This document shows, in pieces, positions 1-10,316 of a stretch of DNA of 25,377 nt. Within the stretch, counting starts at the first letter, position 1. Each line of letters opens with the position of its first letter. Source of the stretch: Azolla pinnata. Taxonomy: Eukaryota; Streptophyta; Polypodiopsida; Salviniales; Salviniaceae. The notes below the pieces were generated by a model. The model did no database searches and had not been told where the DNA came from. It saw nothing but the letters and a program-made list of their open reading frames with translations. The DNA lies in the NCBI GenBank assembly GCA_037176905.1, contig JBBBWG010004213.1, forward strand, positions 1,861 through 27,237. The letters run 5' to 3'. The translations under genes were made by a program, and so were the position numbers.

Positions 1-78
1 AGGCCAGAGACGCAGGGATTTAGGCCAAGGATTAGGCCAGAGCCGCAGGGATTTGGTCGGGGAGCACGGGAGCCGGTC
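1..78 (+). other. UPF2 leader with 21-bp repeat, open to window edge
   Basis: Two near-identical 21-bp units (1-21 and 34-54) flank a shorter 12-bp version (22-33). The frame of the UPF2 start codon is open through all of it and would read RPE(T/P)QGF twice. It is most simply 5' UTR, but a start further left cannot be excluded because the window begins here. Confidence 0.45.
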
Positions 79-2585
79 ATGGAACCGGTAGCACGTCAGG
101 ACACAGGCAGCAGGGAACAGGTGAGAGAGAGAGAGCGAGAGAGAGAGAGAGCATTGCTGGAATAGAGAAACAAGGTTTTAACATCGTCAGTAATAGAAGG
201 AACTAGACGAAACCTCCTACGCTTCATCACGTATCTTTCATCGGGAATTCCGAAATTGAGGTTCTTTATGATTATAGCTGCGTTTGCTTATGATGGGTTA
301 CTTCATGCAGCAAGCGATGGTCCACCAAGAAGAAGTTAAACACCTCGCAGCTGAGGCAAAACGTACGCTACGGCAATGTAATCTGTTTCCAGATAGACCT
401 GGTATGGTAGTCAACTACCCTTTTTTTACATGTTTGGGTTCTTTGACGACGTCCCTTCCTTCTTTAGTTTTCGGTTTCTCTGTTTTCATCATTTTGGAAT
501 TAAGTAGTTGGTGTAATGGCACTTTAAAGCTTATAATCAATTGACATAATTCCAGATTTGTGCCTGCCTGTTGTTTAGGGGTTTTCATTTTTTGTAATTG
601 AATTCTTAGTTGTTGTTTGATAAGAATTCTGTGTAGTTCATCTATATATATATATAACATAAAGTGTTTTTCTCTTCTTTGTTTGCACTAGTCAATTCTT
701 TTTCCTAATTATACATATTTGTTTTGTTTTGTTGAAATTTCATCAAATTCCTGTACTTATTTGTGTTCATTTACGAGCTTGCACCTATTTAAAGGTGTTG
801 ATAAGGTCTAATCATGCACAAAATGTTTTTAACTTGTAGTTATTTCCTAGCGATTAATGGCTGTAAATAAAATCTAGCATTCTAATACACACATATAACA
901 CAAAATGTTAGTTTCCTTCTGCAGGTGCAGTCATACGTTTCTTCTTTCTCTGTGGCTGTCTATTAATGTCTATTACTTATATGTGTTCATTTATGAGTTT
1001 GCATCTCTCTAGGGGATTTGATAATGAGAATATAATGCATGATAGAGTTGTGATCTTTGAGCTTGGTACGTATGAGGTGGTTACTACATACATAGTAGTC
1101 TTTGGCCTTGTATAAATGTTTCTTCAGTTCAGTTATTGTTTTTCTTCTTACTTATTTAAGCTTGTATTCCTTAAGAATCTCAAAAATGTTCAAACGCCAG
1201 AGAGCAGGTACAGGACTGCAGTGAATTAGGCAATGAATAGGCGATTATTGCTGCAATAACTTGAAATTTGGCTTGCATGCATGAGATTTCCTGATTTTTG
1301 TATATTAACATTCTTAATTTTCAGTGGTTATTTATGTAAGGCTTTCCTCTCTAGTAATCTCTCATTTGTAAGTCTCTGTTATTGACGATCATATTTACAA
1401 TGTATTAGACTTTAGAAAATCAGCTCTGTTTTATTTCGCAATGCCCATATAAAGGAAATTAGTGAGCATTGCAGAGGCTGCATTCAGTTGATATGTATAT
1501 CTTGTCCGACTATTTATTATTTAAAGTGATGTATTTTTCTATAGATGCAAACATCCTGAGGACTTTCGATTCAAGCATCAAGAGGAACACAGCTGTTATA
1601 AAGAAACTGAAACAAATAAACGAGGAACAGAAAGATGGCTTGTTAGAGGAGTTGAAGGCGGTGAATCTGAGTAAATTTGTCAGTGAAGCTGTGGCAGCCA
1701 TTTGTGAAGCAAAATTGAAAACTTCTGATATCAATGCTGCAGTTCAGGTTGCCATAATCTTCAACCATGAATCTACCTTTTCTATGATGCCTTATGATTG
1801 CATTCTTGGTCTTATTTGAATTCTTCATTTTAGGTATGCTCCTTACTTCACCAGAGATATAAGGACTTTGCTCCAACGCTATTACAAGGCCTATTAAAAA
1901 CGTTTTCCCCTGTAAAAATAATCGAAGATCCAGATACTGATAGAAGCTCTCGAGCAATGAAGAAGCGTAGCACATTGAAGCTTCTCATGGAGCTTTATGT
2001 TTGTGGTGTCATTGAGGATGTTGGCATCTTTGTCACGATTGTCAAAGATCTTTCCCACTCAGAGCATCTTCGTGATAGAGATGCTGTACAAACCAATCTT
2101 TCACTGCTTGTCAGCTTTGCTCGTCAAGGGAGGTTATTCCTTGGCCTTCCCTTGACAGGAGATGATGCTCAAGAGGAGGTAATTTACTGCTTATTATCAG
2201 GTGTTCAGCTTATCAAACAGATATTGACATGTTTCTCAATTCATTCCCAGCTTTACAGGGAGCTTACGATTACTCCAGAACATAAGAAACATTTGAGGAA
2301 GCTATTTCAATCGTTTTATGATTCTGTGACCGAACTTCTACATTCCGAGCACTCAGTAAATATCCTGTTGCATTATTTAAATTATATATGCTTAATTAAG
2401 TTTCTTGAGAAGGCTTGTTTATATGGGTGAATGTGCTGTGACAGTCCCTTAGACAAATGGAGCACGAGAATATGCGCATGCTAAATGCAAAAGGCGAACT
2501 TTCTGAAGAAAATGCATCAGCATATGAGAGACTAAGAAAATCTTATGAGCATCTATTTCGAAGTGTATCCTCGTAAGTTTTCTGT

Positions 2586-2649
<64 letters not shown>

Positions 2650-5600
2650 GCTTGCGCTATTTATCAGATCTTAAATAGGGAAGCAACCTTTAGATTATTT
2701 TGTGTACTTAGTATAAGATTCACTTGGACTGACCTCAGAGGTCACCTTGACCTTTTGAAGTCATTAATATAACAATTCATTTCATGTCATTTATCTGTAT
2801 TTCAAAAGAAGAGAGTAAAAAAAGAAAGAAAGATGTGTTATTTCCTTGTTGTCGAACTTGTATGATGTATTGTTCTTCAACTTCTTATATCTTGAGTCCT
2901 GGCAAGGATTTCCCAAGTACCGTTGTCTCGTGTGGTCATACTAACACACATTTTGAAGCAATCTGATGGCTTCTTCAGTCCTGTATGAAATGAGGAGGTG
3001 GAGGAAGTAGAGAGAGATGCTGGTGGTCTTGGTTAGGGTTTGACGAAGATATTAAACAAGATTTCTGCATATGAAAGCCGTACCTGTTAACCTTTAATCA
3101 GGATTGGGATTTAATATTTTCTGATATGCCTCAGTTTTTGCTAACTGCTATCAGTTTCTTGTTCTGCATATTCTGATCCCTTAGGAAGAAGGTAACTTAG
3201 CCCGCTTTATAAGACTTGTTCCTCTGATGACTTGACTTGGGTTGACGTTTATCTAGCCTTTTCATCTCGTTAAATGGAGGCAAGGTTTGTCAAAGAGAGT
3301 TGTGATCCTGGTCAGTGTTTGTAACATATTTTTTCTAGTAGTTTTCTTGTATGAAGATTCTCATTGAGGCTCCTCCACTTGAGATAGGTTTGGCACACTT
3401 TACTAATGAGGAGCATGTCTCATCTAACCAATATTTCTTTCCATTCTTCCTGGGTGTACTCAAGAAGCTATGATTATTTTTAAAGCGAGTGTATGTATTA
3501 TTGTATTTTTAATCTTAAGAACAATGTATTATGAGTAATGTGCAGCAATTAATAGGTTAGGATATATGAAAATCACATTAGAATACTTGTGCTAATGTTT
3601 TACGTCTAATGATGTTTTAGTGCTTCTTGATCAGACTATTAAGCCTGCTATCAGTTTTTTCCTCAATCAATTTAGCTCCTCATTTAATTATCTTAATAAT
3701 GGCTACTGTTAATTACAATGAAATAATTGGAAAATTTTCATTTGGAACAGATTGGCAGAAGCAATTGATTTACAACCCCCAATCATGCCAGAAGATGGTC
3801 ACACAACAAGAGTCACCACAGGTGATGAAAATGCGTCAGCATTAACGGGAAAGGATAGCTCATTACCTGAATCCATTTGGGATGATGAGGACACAAAATC
3901 TTTCTATGAGAGCTTACCGGATTTAAGGTCATCATTTTACTTACAGTTTATCCATTTCCATAGTCTAGTGTGCATGTCCTTGGCTTCCCTGTCAAAAACT
4001 TGACTTCAAATGACCATGAAGACATCTCGGCTCCTTGAAGCGAACCTATAAAGGAGTTCAAACATTAATTTTTTTGTCAATTTGATGGCATTCTGTTCAT
4101 ATCATGCTGCATCTGCCAAATACACATACCTTGAGCATGGTTTCATGATGTAGAGATAATGAACATGCAGTCATTCATTTATTTTGGTATTTAAACTAAT
4201 TACTGGGAATACGTTGCCAAATGATTCAGGGCATTTGTTCCAGCAGTGCTGCTCGGAGAATCTGAAGCAAAGAGTGGGGACCAAGGAAAAATTTCTGACC
4301 AACAGGTATTTTTTTGAGGCTTCTGATATTTCCCAACAAGTTTGCTACTTTCCTGTTATATACGAAGAATTTAACATTAGTATGTCATTTGAATTTTGAA
4401 AAATTGTAATTGATCAATCAAAACATTCTCAGGATGGGTTTTCAACAAGGTTGATAAGTTATTCACTGATTTAATCGTCTGTAGGATATTCGAGCTGATA
4501 ATATTTCACCAAAAGCTGGGTCAGCAAGCCTAAATGAAATTGAAGAAGGATCAGTAGAGCATGATAGTGACCCTTCTATATCGGAGGATAAATCTAAGGA
4601 AAGGGACCCTGAGAAGGAACCGAGCAAGGATGGAGACAAAGGAAATGAAAAAGAAAAAGAAGTTGAAAAAAAAGCAGACAAAGAGAATGATAAGGAAAAA
4701 GTGAAAGGACATGACGGAACAAACTTAGATAGCTTTTTCCAAAGACTTCCTGGATGTGTTAGTCGAGACTTGATCGATCAACTTACAGTAAGTTCAAGTT
4801 TAGTAGTAGATGTATCCGTGCATAGTATTTTATTATAATGTTTTATTGCACGACTATACTGGAACACTGTAGGTAAATTTGTGTATTTTTTTTCAATGTA
4901 TTGTCGAACTAAACTTTCTTTCTCAAACTAAGGTCTTGGTTCTATGAATGTAATCAGGATTAGCCTATGATAATAGACCCTAAAAATTCATTGTTAGAGA
5001 CGTGAATTTATTCAGCTTAACGTTCTTTTTCATTGTATGCTAAATGGCAGGTTGATTTTTGCTATGTTAATTCCAAGAGCAATAGAAAAAAACTTGTGAG
5101 AGGACTGTTTAGTGTACCACGTACATCCTTGGAATTACTTCCATACTACTCAAGAATGGTAGCTACCTTATCAACTTGTATGAAGGATATAGCACCGGCT
5201 CTATTACAGCTTTTAGAAGAAGAGTTCAATTTTCTCATCAACAAGAAGGTAATACAACTGAAGAGAAAACCAGTTTGTCTGCTCATTCTTGGGAAGCCAT
5301 CCTGACAAATCTTGTTCTTGTGAACAGGACCAAATGAATATAGAGACGAAAATAAAAAATATAAGGTTTATTGGAGAGCTGGCAAAGTTCAAAGTAGCAC
5401 AGCCAGGGCTTGTCTTTAGTTGCCTTAAGGTGACTGGAATTTCAATTTAGAATCACATTTATATGCTATTTGATATATGAAATTATAAGTTCCTGTGGAA
5501 TATTCTTTTAACTTCCACATGTTAACAAGTCCACTTTTCAACAACTTTATGGTGCAGTGTTGCCTAGATGATTTTAGTCATCATAACATTGATGTTGCAT

Positions 5601-8026
5601 GCAACCTTCTCGAGACTTGTGGACGATTCCTTTACCGTTCACCAGACACAACAGTTAGAATGGGGAACATGCTAGATATTATCATGCGCCTCAAGAATGT
5701 GAAGAATTTGGATGCTCGACATAGCACCATGGTTGAAAATGCATACTACCAATGCAAGCCACCAGAAAGGTCAGCTAGAATTGTTAAAGTTCGTCCGCCA
5801 TTGCATCAGGTATTTTATTACTTCAAACAATGAATTCCAGAGAAAGCATTATGACACCTTCTTTGGTATAGATCCCTTTTGATGCTGGTTTCTTTGTTAT
5901 TTGCAGTATATACGGAAGCTTCTTTTTGCAGACTTAGATGAACCTTCCTTTGATCATGTGTTGAAGCAGTTGCGCAAACTTCCGTGGAGTGAATGTGAAA
6001 ACTATCTTTTAAATTGTTTCATGAAGGTTCACAAGGGCAAATACAGCCAAGTGCATTTGATTGCATCTTTAACTGCATGTCTAAGTCGCTACCATGAGGC
6101 GTTTGCTGTTGGAGTCGTGGATGAGGTATTTTATTAAACGCCTTTTAAAACTCTTCAAAAGACTAAAGAAATCTTAACTTATTTTCAAAATCCAGAAAAT
6201 TGAGAGTATAGGTGGCCAAATAAGAAACATCTTATGTTTCTAAAAGAATGAAAGATATGTTAAAGGCCAATAATACACAATAATGTTTGTGATGCACTCA
6301 TCTAAAGAGGTTGATGGCCTATGAGAGCAAGAAATTTACAGCAATGGTATAACTCTGATAGTAGTGGAAAGATTCTTGATGTTGTCATCCTTGCCCTGGC
6401 CAAATCAGATGGCAGTAAATGAATAGATTTTCACATCCGTTACCAATTGAATATTTGCAAAATACCAACACATTCATTACCATTCTTATAACTTTATTTC
6501 AGGTATTGGAACAAATAAGAGTGGGCCTTGAGCAAAATGAATATGGGATGCAACAGAAGCGCATTGCACATATGCGTTTTTTAGGAGAGCTCTACAATTT
6601 CCGTTTGATTGATTCATGGGCCATTTTTGATACTCTTTATTTAATTTTATACTTCGGATATGGAACACCTGAGGTGAGTTTGAGCAATGGTTTTTTTTCA
6701 TAAATATTATCTTAAGGCAAGTGAACGTGCATGATGTGGAGATGAATATTGCAGCAAGATGTGCTAGATCCACCAGAAGATTGCTTTCGCATGCGGATGA
6801 TCATCGTGCTATTGGAAACCTGTGGGCATTTCTTTGATAGAGGGTCATCCAAACGAAGACTGGATCGTTTCTTGATCTACTTTCAAAGATACCTCCTGAG
6901 CAAAGGATTAATTCCTTTGGATGTTGAGTTTGATCTCCAAGTATGTCCTTCAAATCTACTTGTTTTAGTGCAAAGATACTCATTGTTCAATTTATCTGAA
7001 GGACCTTGGTTGCAGGACCTTTTTGCAAAACTACGACCCAAAATGACGCGTTATACTTCCTTTGAGGAGGTGACTGCAGCCATTATAGACTTGGAGGAGC
7101 AAGAATTGAAGTACAACAAGGCAAAAAGTGGCATGGCTGGCAATACTGTTGAAGAGCCAGCTATGAGGGGAGATGTTTCTCATGGAGGCATAACTAGTTC
7201 CATAAATGGAGCCAGTCAATTTAGGGAAGGGGATCAGAAGAATGAATCAAGGAACGGGGAAACGCAAAAGCAGAATGATGATGGCATGATTAGAGAAAGA
7301 GAAAGCGATTCCGACAGTGTCAGCAGTGATGGTGATGGTAGGCAAGATGAGGAAGATGATTTAGATGATGATAAGTATCACGAACAGGAGGATGAAGGTG
7401 AGGAAGAGGAAGAAGAAGATGGTAGAGGGGATGCCTCAGGTTCTGACGAGGAAGATCAAGTTAAAGTAAAGCAGAAAAAGGCGACAGAAATTGATCCTGC
7501 TGAAGAAGCTGAGTTTGAACGTGAACTGCGTGCTGTTATGCAAGAAAGCATTGATTCTAGGAAACTTGAAATTCGCTCGCGCCCCACATTAAACATGGTG
7601 ATTCCCATGAACCTTTTTGAAAGTTCAAAAGAACACATTAACCGAAACATAACTGATATAGAGAGTGGGGATGAGATAACAGATGAGCAAGATGGTGGTG
7701 ATAATAATGTGGCTTTTCGAGTCCTCGTTAAGAAAGGAAATAAGCAACAAACCAGACAGCTTCACATACCACGAGATTCTTCGCTGGTTCAGAGCACAAA
7801 GCAAAAAGAGGCAGCCGAACTAGAGGAGAAGCAAGACATCAAGAGGCGGGTTCTCGAATACAATGATCGTGAAGAAGATGATATGGCAATACAGCAGGTA
7901 AATTTGTCATCATCCATGGCTGTAAGTAGAGGAAGCGGTGTATATAGAACTGAATGGGAAGGTTCGAGGATGGCAAGTTCCCGTCAGAGGCGACCACCAG
8001 CATCAGGTTTTCCACGAAGACGATGA
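79..8026 (+). CDS. UPF2: UPF2, nonsense-mediated mRNA decay regulator (16 exons, 1202 aa)
   Basis: Exons: 79-120, 311-401, 1545-1747, 1834-2178, 2251-2355, 2445-2572, 3751-3927, 4230-4305, 4485-4787, 5051-5248, 5328-5429, 5558-5809, 5907-6125, 6503-6673, 6755-6940, 7016-8026. All introns are GT-AG and all joins keep phase (3609 nt). Family knowledge: UPF2 bridges UPF1 and UPF3 at exon junction complexes to trigger decay of transcripts with premature stops. Visible blocks: MIF4G-1 at about aa 45-300 (DSSIKRNTAVIKKLKQINEE, NLSKFVSEAV), a charged linker at about 390-470, MIF4G-2 at about 475-670 (LPGCVSRDLIDQLT, NIDVACNLLETCGRFLYRSP), the UPF3-binding MIF4G-3 at about 675-880 (LRKLPWSECENYLL, AHMRFLGELYN), an Asp/Glu tract at about 960-1010, and the UPF1-binding block at about 1100-1150 (KKGNKQQTRQ, EKQDIKRRVLEYN). 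The Arg/Gly/Ser tail ends at TGA 8024-8026. The start at ATG 79 is inferred: exon 1 joins in phase to exon 2 and gives a leader close to the usual length. Exon 2 also has an in-frame ATG at 317. Confidence 0.95.
121..152. repeat. GA microsatellite at UPF2 intron 1 donor
   Basis: An interrupted (GA)n run begins inside the splice donor itself (GTGAGAGAGA at 121-130). Intron 1 (121-310) is otherwise unremarkable. Confidence 0.85.
402..1544 (+). other. UPF2 intron 2 (1143 bp)
   Basis: AT-rich intron with donor GTATGG at 402 and acceptor CTATAG ending at 1544. It contains a short (TA)7 run at 643-656. The open frames here run in from exon 2 or out into exon 3 and are not independent genes. I see no RNA gene or transposon. 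Confidence 0.85.
2573..3750 (+). other. UPF2 intron 6 (1178 bp)
   Basis: Donor GTAAGT at 2573 and acceptor GGAACAG ending at 3750. Apart from the CT run it is AT-rich unique sequence. The short open frames at 2545-2966 translate to low complexity or have no recognisable homology, so I see no gene inside it. Confidence 0.85.
2591..2647. repeat. (CT)n microsatellite, about 28 units
   Basis: An uninterrupted CT run just inside UPF2 intron 6, starting 18 bases after the exon 6 donor at 2573. As a polypyrimidine tract far from the acceptor it is probably neutral, but its length is likely to vary between individuals. Confidence 0.97.
3928..4229 (+). other. UPF2 intron 7 (302 bp)
   Basis: Donor GTCATC after the codon pair for Asp-Leu, acceptor ATTCAG ending at 4229. 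The split Arg codon (AG|G) is restored across it. Nothing else is seen. Confidence 0.85.
6126..6502 (+). other. UPF2 intron 13 (377 bp)
   Basis: Donor GTATTT after the Val-Asp-Glu codons, acceptor TTTCAG ending at 6502. AT-rich with no recognisable internal feature. Confidence 0.85.
6941..7015 (+). other. UPF2 intron 15, 75 nt, in frame and stop-free
   Basis: Donor GTATGT, acceptor TTGCAG. Removing it joins FDLQ to DLFAKLRP, the conserved plant UPF2 junction at the end of MIF4G-3, so it is an intron. It is a multiple of three and has no stop in frame, so an unspliced transcript would encode 25 extra residues instead of a truncated protein. Confidence 0.85.
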
Positions 8027-10143
8027 AGAGGAGGTTCCAGGATTGCAAACATTGACTTATGGAGGGAAAACGTTGAGTTTGGGATTCATAATAATATGGA
8101 CGGCTATATTGGGCAATGGATGATGTCAAAATCCTTGTGAAAAACATTCATCCAAAGAAGCAGCGCCTATAGCTGGATAGCTGGCAAAACAGGCATTCTG
8201 GTTTGTGTTATATGATGAATACTGGGAAAGGTATTGCATGGTTCTCTAATAACACAGATATGCCTATTTTATTTAGTATGCCGAATCAAACCAAGGTCTA
8301 TGGTGTGGAGTAAGTCACGTGCAAAGAGATGGATGAACAAAGGAATTCAGTAAGAAAGAGAAGAGACCGGAGAAACAGGCAGTGAACTTGATATGATGCA
8401 AGTAAATACTAATCTGATCTTCAAAGCTAGAAATTTTAGAGGGAAGTTGCTGAAGGTGCTTATAAAATCATGGCTATGTAAATACGTACACAATTGAGCA
8501 GCGTTCGGTTGTATTTTGGAGCGTAGAGTTTTAGGTCAACTGAATTGCATCTGCTTGATGTCGGCCATGGCCAGGTAACATGTGGAGGCTTATCGTCTCC
8601 TTCTCAGCATGGTTTTTGGAAATTGTACTGTATGGTTAGACATATGTATGCCTCAGCAACGTTTGGAACGAAGCTACAACTGACGTTTACCTTTAACTGG
8701 TTTTGCTGTCTTGGAATACAAATGATTGCCAGTACTTAATGGAAATGGATTGCAGGCTGCCAAACGTTGTTTTGGTTGGAATTTGAAGTTGCCAATTCCA
8801 TATTATACGAAGATGGGAGTCTCACACCACTGGTTTGTGCTATCTCTTGTTTTGGATATGTAAATATGAGAATGAACAATGCATTAAATTTGGCAAGGAT
8901 TGATCTATTTATTGGACTCTGGCTGAGAAATTTGAAGGGCAGACTAAGTTGCAAATGGCAACATAGAATGACCATATACAGTAGCAGTGTATTGTCAAGA
9001 TTGAATGGAAAATGTGATTTGGGAAGCATGGCATGAGTTTGATTTGGACATTGCGTGATTGACAAGACTCACAAAACTGGCAAATCATGTGGAGATGAAC
9101 AGCTCCTACTGTACGAATCAATCGAGTCATGATTGAATCACTGAGAAAGAGCCATGCGTTCTTTAGGATCTTCTCCTAATGTAGCAGAGCTGATTCTTGG
9201 TTAGATTCTTTGTTCGGCTGAATCTATCACCATTTACACGTTCAAAAGCATTAAGATCGAGGGCCTTTATGCATTTTGGTGAGTATTTCTTGCCTTGTGT
9301 TATTCTACCCCACACTTGTAATTGTGATCAAGACAAATTAGACCAAAGTAACAAAGTGGTGCCCTATTCGAACTCTCTACTGCGACAGATAGCGACACTC
9401 TATTTTGCTCTTCTTGTATCGGAAAGAACGAATGATTCCAACTTTGAAAAAACATGGGCAAAATTAATGAGAACCGGCCGGCACCCTCTTAGACTTTAGG
9501 TTGATGTCTTCTCGTTTCTGTTTTCTCCTTGACACATGACGCGCCCGATTGCAAACATCCTATTGCTACACAACTATGGAATCGTTGGGAGAATATAAGG
9601 AAAACGTCGCAGTCTTTGCAAACATAATCTGTGGGCTCTTAAGAGATGAGCGGAAACCATGGTATGCGTGTACGTATGCCATTACCAAAGCCAAAAGGAG
9701 AAAAACAAAAAGTCTGGAAGCCAAGAAAGTCCGGTGTTTCTTGGTCATGTCGTGTACTGCATCAGTCGTGCTCGGTGCGGAAAAGGGCAGGAAGAAGATC
9801 ATTGTACTGATCAGCCCCTCTCGATGGTGCGACGGAGCGCAAGAGAGGTTTCTGTTCAGTCAGCTGTCGTGATCTCCAGGTATGTACGCATGGACGACAA
9901 CGGGCTCCGGGTCGAGCAGGGAGAAATGTCGTGATCGGTTTGAAGACAAACTTCTATAAGCAAAAATCCCCTGAAACCCCAAAAAGCCGGTCGATCGATC
10001 GACGTCCGCTTGCAATCGCGTTCTGATTTCTGGTCCCCGGAACTTGAAGCATTGCAAGCTTCATGCGGGCGTCTGCACTGTATGTCTACAGTGAATCAGA
10101 TGATGATGTTGCCTTGCTACCGTATGTACACGAGGATGTCTTT

Positions 10144-10182
<39 letters not shown>
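10144..10182. repeat. (TTG)n microsatellite, about 12-13 units
   Basis: A pure trinucleotide run about 60 bases before the TATA-like site of the SAUR gene. Open frames across it give poly-Leu, poly-Cys or poly-Asn/Thr and are artefacts of the repeat. Confidence 0.95.
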
Positions 10183-10241
10183 GTGTGGTGTACGTTTCCT
10201 TCCTCTCTTGTATGGATGGAGTGTTTATACGCAATACGGAG

Positions 10242-10250
10242 TATAATATA
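10242..10250 (+). promoter_or_regulatory. possible TATA box of the SAUR gene
   Basis: TATAATATA lies 74 bases before the first in-frame ATG (10316) and 161 bases before the better-context ATG (10403). It is the only clear TATA-like match close upstream. Spacing is plausible but nothing here proves use. Confidence 0.35.
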
Positions 10251-10310
10251 CGTATGCATGTACGTATGTTGGAAGGAGTGTGAGAAAGAAGTGTTACATA
10301 TAAGAACAGA

Positions 10311-10316
10311 GAGACA
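10311..10316 (-). promoter_or_regulatory. AuxRE-like GAGACA (reverse TGTCTC), copy 1
   Basis: An exact reverse complement of the canonical auxin response element TGTCTC, overlapping the A of the first in-frame ATG. A six-base match occurs often by chance. The interest is that it sits at an auxin-family gene and is repeated 54 bases on. Confidence 0.3.

Larger units (their letters stand above)
8027..10315. other. UPF2 3' flank and SAUR upstream region, no gene recognised
   Basis: The left part is presumably the UPF2 3' UTR; I could not place its polyadenylation site. Open frames at 8545-8739, 8767-9036, 9197-9499 and 9549-9872 show no motif I recognise and are read as chance. The right part (about 9700-10315) would be the SAUR promoter. 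It holds a 14-bp perfect palindrome of GATC-rich sequence at 9990-10003, a TTG microsatellite and a TATA-like site. Confidence 0.6.

Noticed and set aside
3200-3260. C-box-like TGATGA in UPF2 intron 6 suggesting an intronic snoRNA
   Set aside because: No paired D box with terminal stem at suitable spacing was found, so the short match is not support.
7897-8026. Possible splice donor (CAG|GTAAAT) near the end of UPF2
   Set aside because: Reading through gives an Arg/Gly/Ser-rich tail ending in FPRRR, like other plant UPF2 tails, so no intron is needed.
9549-9872. 107-aa open frame upstream of the SAUR gene
   Set aside because: No motif recognised and no splice or start context that sets it apart from random open frames in this region.
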